Below, piece by piece: positions 7,060 to 14,952 of a stretch of 64,000 nucleotides of DNA. The position numbers and the translations under genes are program-made. How positions within the stretch are numbered: position 1 is the stretch's first letter; every line of letters begins with the position of its first letter. This DNA comes from Hymenobacter metallicola (lineage in GTDB: Bacteria > Bacteroidota > Bacteroidia > Cytophagales > Hymenobacteraceae), in NCBI RefSeq assembly GCF_004745645.1, contig NZ_SRMB01000002.1:930001-994000 (forward strand). The letters are read 5' to 3'. The notes beneath the pieces were generated by a model. The model searched no databases, was not told the DNA's origin, and was given only the letters and a program-made list of their open reading frames with translations.

Positions 7060-9492
7060 TTACAAAGCCGGCTTTACCTCGAATGTCAGGCTGGCGCTGC
7101 CCGCCAGGCCGTTCTGGCTTAGGCCCTGCACCACCACCCGGTAACGGCCCACTTGGTCGGAAGTAAAGAACGTCAGCTCCGCCGTCTCACCGTTGGCAGC
7201 GGTCCTGACTTCAGGGTTCCAGTAGAGCAGGTTGCGGAAGTCGGGCAGGCGGCTTTGCTGCTGCTGGGGCGTGTCGTAGCGAGGGGCGTAGAAGTCGCGC
7301 TGGCCCTGCAGGCCCTCGTACTCCTGCAGCAACACGTTGGCATCCAGCGGAAACCCGGCCAGGTCGCCCTTGTAGGTGGTGTAGCTCACAATGCCGTTGT
7401 AGGTAAACGGGCCCACGAAATACCGCTTGGTCACGACGTCGAGCTTCTGCACTTTCAGCGGGTCGAAGGCCATGATTTTATTGGTATTGAATACGGGTAC
7501 CCCGTCGAGCAGGACCAGCGGATTTTCCTGGGTAATGCGGGCATTGTCGTCGGGCACCAGGAAGTGGAAGCCGTCTTTACGGATGCGCACCAGCACCCCG
7601 GGCACGTATTCGCGCATCACTTCCTCCATCACCTTGAAGCGGGTGTAGGCATCGAGCAAATATTGCTCGTTGGGCTTGCCGTAGAAGGCCAAACTGTCGA
7701 TGCGCGGCAGCTGGTAGCGCCCCGGGCGGCTGCCAAAATACTGCTGCTGCACCTGGGCCTGCACGTGGCGCCGGCGCAGACTGGCAGCCAGCCGCTCGGA
7801 AAGCTCGACTGCGGCCCCAGAACGGGCCGGGTACTGCTCCGAGAAAGGATTGAGAATGTCAACCCGGTAACTACTGTCGCGCGCCGGGTTGGTCTGGGCC
7901 ACCAGCTGCCGGGTGCCGTACCAGTCGGCCGTTTCAAACTGGACGCTGCCATTGGCCTGGCTAACTGAGTTGTAGAGCTGGATAGCCCGGCTGGGCGCGG
8001 CCAGATACACCGAAATACCCGGCGTGGGCATGCCCGTCAGCCGGTTCACGACCCGGCCCCGCACCAAATGACCGTTCAACTCGGGCAAGTAGGTCGGCGG
8101 AACCAGGCGGGGAGCCAGCACGTCGGCCCAGCGGAAGCGGCTCCAGCCCTGGGTCAGCATCAGGTTGTCGGCCGCCGCGGCCGTTTCCGCCGTGGGGGCG
8201 CCGCAGTAATACGCTGGCTGCTCAACAGTTCCTTTCAGGTCGGAAGTCAGCCACAGGTAGCTGGTCACATCGGGGCCGCCCGCCGCCGACAGCGAATCAA
8301 GCTGGTACACGGCCACCGACAGGTTGGCGGGGGCGGGCCCCGCAGCCAGTTGCAGGGTTACTTTCCGGCGGGCAGCATACTGGCTTTTGTCGAGGTGGGC
8401 CGTGAGCGGCAAGGTGGTCGTTGGGGGCCGGAAATAGAGCCGCTCACACACCGGCTGCCGTTGGCTGTTGAACAGCGTAAAGTGGGTAATTCCCGCCGCC
8501 AGCGTGCTTTTATTTACGATGAACACGGCCTGGCCCTGACTAAGCGAAGTGCTGGCGGCCGTGGCAATCTGCTGCCGGGTGTGGCCCAGCAGGTACACGC
8601 TTTCATTGGCCAGGGCGGCCCCGCGGCTCTGCACCACGAGGCGCAACTGCTCGGCCCCGGCTTCTTCGAGGCGCAGCCCGTAGCCCTGCTCCCGCACGGC
8701 GGGCAGCGGGCAGGTTATGGTTTGCTGATTGGCCAGCCGGATAACCGCCTTGTAGACTGCCCCGGCGCTGACGGGAGTGAATGAAAAGCTGCCCAGCCCG
8801 AACCGCAAGGTCCTGAAACTGCCCACCGGCTGGCCGTTTTGGTCAACGATGGTGCCTTCGGCGGCCACGCTCCGGCCCCGGCTGTCGGTTATCTTGAAGC
8901 CTACCTTGCTGCTGAGGCCCTGCACAAGGTAGCCGCCTTCGGGGAAAAACTGTGGGTCGAACGTAAGGGCGGGCCGGGTAGCGGGCAGGCCCAGCGGCGC
9001 CTGGGTATTGATGATGGTAACCGGGGCGTGGAAGTAAAACTCGGGGTCGACGTTTTTCATCCAGCTGGTGTAGGCCCGCACCGTGTAGGCCCCCGCGGCC
9101 AGCGTGGCCGGCAGCACCACGGAGCCGCGCCCAGTGGCGTGGCGCAGGGCCACCTTGGTTTGCACCACCGGCCGCTGCTCGGCGTCAAGCACTTCTACGT
9201 AGGCTACCGTGCTGGCCGCCAGCGGCTGGTGGCTGCGGCCGTCCACGGCGTAGAGCTTAAACCACAGGGTTTCGCCGCTCACGTAGCCGGGCCGGTCCAG
9301 GTGCCCGAAGAGCTTTTCCGAGGGGCGCTGCTGGCTGTAGCGGGCCAGGCTACGGCTGATCTGGGGCAACGAATCGACTTGGCCAACAGCCGGAACGGTG
9401 CTGCTCACGAGTAGCACCCCAGGCAGCAACAGCTGCCGGAGGCGGGCTGGGCCGGTAAGCAGCAAGCGGGGAAAAGTCAGCGAAAAATTCAC
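7060..9492 (-). CDS. Secreted MG2-domain protein with a barrel-less TonB-receptor plug-like domain
   Basis: An 810-residue exported protein with a signal peptide ending near Gly37-Gln38. An MG2 (macroglobulin-like) domain occupies about 55-165, opened by LFGHLDRPGYVSGETLWFK. Further beta-sandwich domains follow, then a CarboxypepD_reg-like segment near 475-530 (VRGRVVNRLTGMPTPGISVY). Residues 657-710 (NPLVLLDGVPVF, later NGIVSYTTYKGD) look like a TonB-receptor plug, but no 22-strand barrel follows. The C-terminal 60 residues are another macroglobulin-like strand set (LYWNPEVRTAANGETAELTF). There is no thioester motif. The gene is last in a four-gene operon, 37 bp after the DUF4249 gene. The start is GTG at 9492; no ATG is available. 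The function is not established for this family; acting on the outer membrane with its receptor is inferred. Confidence 0.8.
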   Translation of the reverse strand: MNFSLTFPRLLLTGPARLRQLLLPGVLLVSSTVPAVGQVDSLPQISRSLARYSQQRPSEKLFGHLDRPGYVSGETLWFKLYAVDGRSHQPLAASTVAYVEVLDAEQRPVVQTKVALRHATGRGSVVLPATLAAGAYTVRAYTSWMKNVDPEFYFHAPVTIINTQAPLGLPATRPALTFDPQFFPEGGYLVQGLSSKVGFKITDSRGRSVAAEGTIVDQNGQPVGSFRTLRFGLGSFSFTPVSAGAVYKAVIRLANQQTITCPLPAVREQGYGLRLEEAGAEQLRLVVQSRGAALANESVYLLGHTRQQIATAASTSLSQGQAVFIVNKSTLAAGITHFTLFNSQRQPVCERLYFRPPTTTLPLTAHLDKSQYAARRKVTLQLAAGPAPANLSVAVYQLDSLSAAGGPDVTSYLWLTSDLKGTVEQPAYYCGAPTAETAAAADNLMLTQGWSRFRWADVLAPRLVPPTYLPELNGHLVRGRVVNRLTGMPTPGISVYLAAPSRAIQLYNSVSQANGSVQFETADWYGTRQLVAQTNPARDSSYRVDILNPFSEQYPARSGAAVELSERLAASLRRRHVQAQVQQQYFGSRPGRYQLPRIDSLAFYGKPNEQYLLDAYTRFKVMEEVMREYVPGVLVRIRKDGFHFLVPDDNARITQENPLVLLDGVPVFNTNKIMAFDPLKVQKLDVVTKRYFVGPFTYNGIVSYTTYKGDLAGFPLDANVLLQEYEGLQGQRDFYAPRYDTPQQQQSRLPDFRNLLYWNPEVRTAANGETAELTFFTSDQVGRYRVVVQGLSQNGLAGSASLTFEVKPAL

Positions 9493-9529
9493 GGTAGCGT
9501 GTCAGAGGTGCGGTGGGAAAGGCAGCAGG

Positions 9530-10669
9530 CTACTGCCAGAAGTCGGGGCGGACGTTGGTACCACGGCGGCGGCAGTCGGTGCACTCGGTGGAGGCTGAGG
9601 AATAGCCCACAATGGTGTTAGACATGGGCGCGTACACGGTGTAGAGCGGCAGCACGGCGGGGCTGCTGAACACGGCCGGCACGCTGGGCAGCGGCACCGT
9701 ATCGGGGGCGGCGCAGTTGTAGCCGGTTTCGTAGCGCTGGGTGAGGGGCAGCTCGGTGCTGGCAATAAAAATGCGCTTCTCCGTGACCGACCCGGCCCCG
9801 ACGTAGCCGATGACGGGCTCACTGGCGTCGGTGAGGCACTGCACATTGCCCGTGAGCTGGGTGGGCACCGGGTCGAAGAGGCCGCCCACGCTTTCCGTGT
9901 TCGACTTGAGCTGCTCCCAGTAGGCGTACTCTTCCGGCGTCTGGGCGTACTGCCGCACCAGCACGCTGTACTTAAAGCGGAGCTTCACCGAGCTGGGCGG
10001 CAGTAGAATCAGCGGGTAGTTGGCCACCACATCCTGGTTGAGCCGGGCCGTGGAGTTGAGCTCGATGGTTATGGAGCCGGCCGTGCCCCAACACTGGAAG
10101 ATATCCTCGGTGCGGGGCTCCATGCGCCCGTTCACGTACTGCAAGCCCGAGCGGTAGGCCGAATGAAACTCCCAGGTTTCGGTGTAGGTCCAGCGGTAGT
10201 AGCGCGTGACGTTGCTGGCGTCGTGGGTGCTGAGGTAGAGCTGCACACCCCGGTTTTCGACGGCCCAGGTAATCTTGTCGATGGGCGGGGCGGGTTTGGG
10301 CGTGACCAGGGCCGAGGCGTAGTCGCGGCCCGCCGCCGTGCGCAGCCGCACCTGGTACTTGCGCGCCGGGTTCAGGCTCAGCGCCGCCGAGGTGTAGGTG
10401 CCCGGGGTTTGCTCGGTCAGGGTGTAGGAAGTGCCGGCCTCGTCCCGAATGGTCACGGTGGCCTTGGCTTCCACGGCCGGCGCGGCCGTATTGGCCACGC
10501 CCTGGGTGCGCGACAACCGAATGGTAGTCGGGCCGCTGAGGTTGATAAAGCCGCTCACGACCAGGTAGCTCGGGGGCGAACTGATAACGTCGGGCTCGAA
10601 CGGGTCGACGCAGCCAGGCAACGTCAGCCACAGCAGCAACCCGAGCAGATAAGCGTGTAAACGAGGCAT
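9530..10669 (-). CDS. DUF4249 domain-containing outer-membrane lipoprotein
   Basis: A 379-residue lipoprotein with lipobox LTLPGC (Cys20) followed by VDPFEPD, typical of the DUF4249 family. The mature protein begins with an Ig-like beta-sandwich (YLVVSGFINLSGPTTIRLSR to about residue 115) and continues into the family's C-terminal part, which ends with ECTDCRRRGTNVRPDFWQ. The closing Cys pair (CTDC) and tryptophan are recurrent in this family. DUF4249 genes regularly sit beside a TonB-dependent receptor, and here the receptor ends 11 bp upstream in the same operon. A surface-exposed partner of the receptor, analogous in place but not in fold to SusD, is the best guess. The ligand is unknown. 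Confidence 0.88.
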   Translation of the reverse strand: MPRLHAYLLGLLLWLTLPGCVDPFEPDVISSPPSYLVVSGFINLSGPTTIRLSRTQGVANTAAPAVEAKATVTIRDEAGTSYTLTEQTPGTYTSAALSLNPARKYQVRLRTAAGRDYASALVTPKPAPPIDKITWAVENRGVQLYLSTHDASNVTRYYRWTYTETWEFHSAYRSGLQYVNGRMEPRTEDIFQCWGTAGSITIELNSTARLNQDVVANYPLILLPPSSVKLRFKYSVLVRQYAQTPEEYAYWEQLKSNTESVGGLFDPVPTQLTGNVQCLTDASEPVIGYVGAGSVTEKRIFIASTELPLTQRYETGYNCAAPDTVPLPSVPAVFSSPAVLPLYTVYAPMSNTIVGYSSASTECTDCRRRGTNVRPDFWQ

Positions 10670-10680
10670 ACGACCGGACG

Positions 10681-13437
10681 CTAGAATTTGAAGTTGTAGG
10701 TAACCGTGGGAATGGGCTGCCCGAAAATGGAGAGCTGGTAGCCCTTAATCTGCCCGCCCTGCGACCGGAAATACACCGAGTACGGGTTGCGGCGGCCGGT
10801 CAGGTTGTAGATGGCCACCGTCCAGGAGCTGTGGGCCAGCTTCTTGGCCTGGTGCCCGCCTTCAATGTTCATGGCAAAATCGACGCGGTAGTAGTCGGGC
10901 ACGCGGTAGGCGTTGCGGTCGGAGTAAAACACCCGGGCCACATCATCGACGTAGTAGCGGGCCAGGGGCAGGGTAATGGGGCGGCCGGTGCTGTAGTTGA
11001 AGTTGAGCGAGGTGCTGAAGCGGCGGCTGAACCGGTAGTTGCCGGCCAGGGTCACGTCGTGGGGCTTGTCGAAGTTGCTGGGGTAGTACTCGCCGCGGTT
11101 GATCTGCTCGGCGGCCGAGCCGGCGTTGGCCCGCACCCAGGAGCGGGAGTAGGTGTAGTTCAGCCAGCCGTTGATTTTGCCCGTCGCCTTCCGAATGGAA
11201 AACTCGACTCCGTAGGCCTTGCCCTGAGCATTGATCAGGTCGGTTTCCAGGTGGTGGTTAAGCAGCAGCTTGGCCCCGCTCTTATAGTCCACGAAGTCGC
11301 GCATGCGCTTGTAGTAGGCTTCCACCGAGGTTTCGATGGTGTTGTGGCGGAAGTTGCGGTAGTAGCCCAGGGCCACCTGGTCGCCCACCTGGGGCCGCAC
11401 GTAGGCGTCGCTCAGCTTCCAGGTATCGGTGGGCGAGAGCGAAGTCGTGTTCGACAACTGGCTGATGTACTGGCGGGTGCGGTTGTAGCTGGCCTTCACC
11501 GAGGAGTTGTCCGACACGGCATATTTCACCGATGCCCGGTACTCGGGGCCGTGGTAGGTGGCCAGGCTGGTGCCCGCCCCGTAGCGCAGCGTGTCGGTAA
11601 TGGTGCTGGGCGTGCGCGGGGCCCCGGCCAGGTACTGGTTCACCTCGCGCGGACCCAGGGCCTGGTAAAACGAGTAGCGCAGGCCCAGCACCACGGCCAG
11701 CCGCGGCGTCACCTCGATTTTGTCGGACACATACAGGGCGCTTTCCTGGGCCTGCTCCCGGGCCAGCTCGTCGGTAGCCACCAGCGACTCGCCGCCCCGG
11801 GGCACCAGCTTGCCCGGCTGCACGCGGTAGCGCAGGGTGCTGGCCCCGAAGTCGAGGGTGTGCTTGGCGTTGTGGAAGTAGCTGAAATCGGCCTGGGCAC
11901 CCAGCTGCCGGATGCCGAACGTCAGCTCCGAGGAAGTCACGGCATTACCTTCACTGGCAATCTGGTACTCGTAGTTTGTGTAAGTCCCCGTGAGTACGCC
12001 GTAGAGCTTGTTGCCGAAGATGTGCTTCCACTTCAGGCTGCCGCTGCGGTTCTGGTAGGCGTAGGAGGTATCGGAGGCCAGCCGGAAGCGGTCCTGGCTG
12101 AGGTAGCCGGTGGCGTAGAGCGTGTTTTTGTCGTTGAGCTCGTGGCTGAGGTGGGCGCTTAGGTCGTAAAACCCGGCCGAGCTTTGGCGCAGCTCCTGGT
12201 TGGAGAGCAAGCGCAGCAGCCAGTCGGAGTACGAGGCCCGGGCCCCGATCAGAAAGGAGCTTTTATCCTTAATAATAGGCCCTTCCAGCGTCAGGCGGCT
12301 GGTCAGGGCCCCGATGCCGCCCGAGCCGCTGAGCTTCTTTTTGTTGCCGTCGCGCGTGGCAATGTCCAGCACCGACGACAGCCTTCCCCCAAACCGGGCC
12401 GGAATACCGCTTTTATACAGCTCCACGGTTTTGAGTACGTCGGGATTAAAAGCCGAGAAGAAGCCAAACAGGTGGGACGGATTATATACCGTCGCGTCGT
12501 TGAACAGAATCAGGTTCTGGTCGGTAGCCCCGCCCCGTACGCTCAGCCCGGTGCTGCCTTCGCCAATAGACTTCACGCCCGGCAACGTGAGCACCACCCG
12601 CAGAATGTCGGTTTCGCCGAAGGCCGTGGGCACCTGCCGAATACTCTTGATGTCGAGCTTTTCCAGGCCCATCTGCATACCGGCCACATTCTTGTCTTTC
12701 TCGGCTTCGATAACGACTTCCTTCAGATTCGTAATGTCCTCTTCCACCTCCACGTCCAGCTTGCCGTCGGCGTGCAGCTGCACCTGGCGGCGGGTGTTCT
12801 TGATGCCGATGCCCCGGATGTTGAGCGTGTAGCGGCCCGCGGGCAAGGTCAGGGCGTAGTAGCCAAACTGGTCGGTGGAAACCCCAACGGCCGGGGCCTC
12901 CACGTACACCGAAGCACCCGGCACCGGCTCCCCCGACTTGGCTTCGCGCACGTGGCCCGCCAGCGTGGCCTTGCCCGCAGTGGCAGCGCCGGGCCGGCCT
13001 ATTTCGTAGAGCCGGGCCACGTTGGCAGCCCGCACCGGCGGGCTAGCCGCCGGCGTATTCTCAGCGGCCCGGGCCGCGGCCACGGCCCCGGGCCGGAAAT
13101 AGTCGGTGGGCAACTCGGTGGGCACGGCCTGCCGGGGCGTGATAAAGACGTTGTGCTCTTCGTCGATGGCAAAGCGCAGCTCGGAAGCCGCCAGCGCCTG
13201 CTGGAGCACCAGGCTCAGGGGCTGGGCCTGGGCCTGGGCGGTTATTTGCACACCCACTACGGCTGCCGAGTCGAAAAAGAACCGGTAGGGAGTCTGGGCT
13301 TCGAGCTGGCGCACAAACTGCTCCAGGCTCAGGCCCTGAAAGCTGCCGCTGACGACGGGCTCCGGGGTTTGCCCGTAGCTGCCGAAGCCGAGAATGCTTA
13401 AACCTATAAGCAGCGTAAACCGGTAAATATAATTCAT
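10681..13437 (-). CDS. TonB-dependent receptor with STN and carboxypeptidase-like domains
   Basis: A 918-residue outer-membrane receptor. The order is signal peptide (1-22), STN domain (about 28-102, LSLEQFVRQLEAQTPYRFFF), a linker, a CarboxypepD_reg-like domain (about 158-235), plug (about 262-365, with GLSVRGGATDQNLILFNDA and IPARFGGRLSSVLDI), then a beta-barrel ending in the terminal Phe of TVTYNFKF. STN domains usually relay signals to an inner-membrane anti-sigma factor, but none is encoded beside it; the nearest sigma factor is about 9 kb away in an unrelated unit. It is second in the operon, after the secreted hypothetical protein and before DUF4249. The substrate cannot be assigned. 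It is not a SusC protein: it is shorter and its partner is DUF4249 rather than SusD. Confidence 0.92.
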   Translation of the reverse strand: MNYIYRFTLLIGLSILGFGSYGQTPEPVVSGSFQGLSLEQFVRQLEAQTPYRFFFDSAAVVGVQITAQAQAQPLSLVLQQALAASELRFAIDEEHNVFITPRQAVPTELPTDYFRPGAVAAARAAENTPAASPPVRAANVARLYEIGRPGAATAGKATLAGHVREAKSGEPVPGASVYVEAPAVGVSTDQFGYYALTLPAGRYTLNIRGIGIKNTRRQVQLHADGKLDVEVEEDITNLKEVVIEAEKDKNVAGMQMGLEKLDIKSIRQVPTAFGETDILRVVLTLPGVKSIGEGSTGLSVRGGATDQNLILFNDATVYNPSHLFGFFSAFNPDVLKTVELYKSGIPARFGGRLSSVLDIATRDGNKKKLSGSGGIGALTSRLTLEGPIIKDKSSFLIGARASYSDWLLRLLSNQELRQSSAGFYDLSAHLSHELNDKNTLYATGYLSQDRFRLASDTSYAYQNRSGSLKWKHIFGNKLYGVLTGTYTNYEYQIASEGNAVTSSELTFGIRQLGAQADFSYFHNAKHTLDFGASTLRYRVQPGKLVPRGGESLVATDELAREQAQESALYVSDKIEVTPRLAVVLGLRYSFYQALGPREVNQYLAGAPRTPSTITDTLRYGAGTSLATYHGPEYRASVKYAVSDNSSVKASYNRTRQYISQLSNTTSLSPTDTWKLSDAYVRPQVGDQVALGYYRNFRHNTIETSVEAYYKRMRDFVDYKSGAKLLLNHHLETDLINAQGKAYGVEFSIRKATGKINGWLNYTYSRSWVRANAGSAAEQINRGEYYPSNFDKPHDVTLAGNYRFSRRFSTSLNFNYSTGRPITLPLARYYVDDVARVFYSDRNAYRVPDYYRVDFAMNIEGGHQAKKLAHSSWTVAIYNLTGRRNPYSVYFRSQGGQIKGYQLSIFGQPIPTVTYNFKF

Positions 13438-13498
13438 GCACTACACACTGATTGTCAAGAAGTAACTCTACTGGCTCCCGGCTACCCGCCAAGCAGCC

Positions 13499-14263
13499 CT
13501 ACTGCGGTGCCGCGCCGCCGAGCGTGGCAGCATGGCGCACCAGCGCCGTTAGCGACTTTTCCCGTTGGGCCGCGCCGAACCTGAGCTTTTCGGCCCGGAT
13601 GTATTTGCGAAGCGCCGCTTTCTGCTCGGGCAGGGCCGCCAGCACCGTACTGGCCTTACCGGCTTTGTGGTAACGGCCCTTGGCACGGAGAAAGAATTCA
13701 TCTTTCTCGGTTATTTCCCCCTCCAGCACCCCCGCCGAGGCCCTCTCCTGCAAGTCTTTGCGGCGCAGGGCCAACAGCTGCACCGGCCCATCCACCAGCA
13801 GCTCGTAGAAGCCGGGGCGACCGGGCAGGCTCTGGGCCGAATCGGTGGACGAGAGATGAATAAACCGGTGACCGTCCAGGGTGAAGGCCCGAACCTTGTC
13901 CTTAATCAACAACATGGTCAGGGCACCTTGGGGGGCATTCAGTACCAGTTCGTCGAGCACTATATCGTAGCGCAGGGGCACGCCGTGGTACGTGGAACCC
14001 GCATACTCTACCGTAGCAGCCAGGGGCTGAACTGAGCCGAAAAACGGATGGCCCACAATGAAGCGCTTCACGTAATTGACGTACTCTGGCCCGTTGTAGA
14101 GGCGCGACTCGTAGCCCAGCGCCGCTGCGTAGTGCTGGCGCAGGCCGGCCATGGTCGTAGCGGCGGCCGGAGCAGCGGCGCTTAGGGCCTGAGCCCAGGC
14201 TCCAGCGCCGGGCAGCAGCAGGCCGAGGCAGATGCTCAGATAACGGGTACTTTTTCTTAGCAT
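13499..14263 (-). CDS. Secreted protein of unknown function heading the receptor operon
   Basis: A 254-residue protein with a signal peptide cleaved near AWA-QAL (residue 24). The mature protein has a conserved-looking core: YNGPEYVNYVKRF, then GSTYHGVPLRYDIVLDELVL, then a region rich in basic and acidic residues ending in RREKSL-type helices. No known enzyme motif and no lipobox are seen. It is the first gene of the operon and ends 61 bp before the STN receptor. I do not recognise the family. Since an STN receptor, a DUF4249 lipoprotein and an MG2-plug protein follow, it may be a periplasmic or surface part of the same apparatus. The ATG at 14263 gives a good signal peptide, so the start is secure. 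Confidence 0.7.
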   Translation of the reverse strand: MLRKSTRYLSICLGLLLPGAGAWAQALSAAAPAAATTMAGLRQHYAAALGYESRLYNGPEYVNYVKRFIVGHPFFGSVQPLAATVEYAGSTYHGVPLRYDIVLDELVLNAPQGALTMLLIKDKVRAFTLDGHRFIHLSSTDSAQSLPGRPGFYELLVDGPVQLLALRRKDLQERASAGVLEGEITEKDEFFLRAKGRYHKAGKASTVLAALPEQKAALRKYIRAEKLRFGAAQREKSLTALVRHAATLGGAAPQ

Positions 14264-14583
14264 CTAGCTTACTTACGTTGTGATTCTTAGCATAATACCG
14301 GTGTAAGCTACGATTTACGGCAGCCTTTCAAAAGCAATAGCCGCTGAGCCGGCTACTACCGCAGTGCAATACCGGTCTTACCACCCACAAAGACCCGACC
14401 CCAGCCCCGGCAGCGGCACCCGCCCCAAGGCCCGCTACCCCGCCCTAAAAAAGCCCCTACAACCTCAACCGTGCGGTTTTTACCGTGGCGCTTGGCAAAA
14501 TAAAGTGTCGGCAAATCCGATTTTTTGCCTTACCTCAGCGACCAAACCTGCGTACTTATTTCATCTGTTCTAAGCCACCGTTC
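14264..14583. other. Divergent intergenic region, 320 bp
   Basis: This lies between the receptor operon (leftward) and the YdeP operon (rightward), so it should contain promoters for both. I find no exact TAnnTTTG box in either direction and no clear hairpin terminator. The 14380-14480 part is C-rich and carries an AT-richer stretch just before the plus-strand gene (about 14500-14570). A short frame here only extends the downstream small protein to an upstream start and is not credited. Confidence 0.4.
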
Positions 14584-14907
14584 ATGAAACTTCGTCTCGA
14601 AGACAACTCCTTGCGCCTGCGCCTTTCCGAAGCCGAAGTGCAGCAATTTGCCGAAACCGGCCGCGTAGCCGTCAGCCTCTCGCTGGGCCCTACCAACTCG
14701 GACAGTCTCACTTACGCCCTGGAACGGGCCGAATCGGAGGAGTTCCGCATCACCCACGGCGCGGGGGCCATTACCGTGAAAGTCCCCGCCGCGCTGGCCC
14801 TCCACTGGACCGGCACCGACCAAAATGGTTTGGCGGCCACCCTGATGATGGCCAACGACCAACCCTTGAAAATCTTAGTCGAAAAAGACCTGGACTGCCG
14901 CCATTAG
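14584..14907 (+). CDS. Small conserved protein preceding the YdeP oxidoreductase (DUF7009-like)
   Basis: A 107-residue cytoplasmic protein without a signal peptide or membrane segment. It opens with MKLRLEDNSLRLRLSEAEVQ, a pattern I associate from memory with the DUF7009 family; this needs a profile search. The middle has alternating strands (GRVAVSLSL, LTYALERA, ITVKVPAAL) and the end carries the acidic EKDLDCRH tail with one Cys. The ATG at 14584 is used; the frame is open 99 bp further upstream without conservation. It ends 45 bp before the first YdeP-type gene, so the two are probably cotranscribed. A chaperone, assembly factor or small partner subunit of the Mo enzyme is plausible, but there is no direct evidence. 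Confidence 0.7.
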   Translation: MKLRLEDNSLRLRLSEAEVQQFAETGRVAVSLSLGPTNSDSLTYALERAESEEFRITHGAGAITVKVPAALALHWTGTDQNGLAATLMMANDQPLKILVEKDLDCRH

Positions 14908-14952
14908 CGGACTAGGTCGCCCACCGCTTTACCGTTATTTCTATTCCGCCTC

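Noticed and set aside
10831..13401. Two long frames antisense to the STN receptor
   Set aside because: The receptor's domains and barrel motifs are clear on the other strand; the antisense products have no family features.
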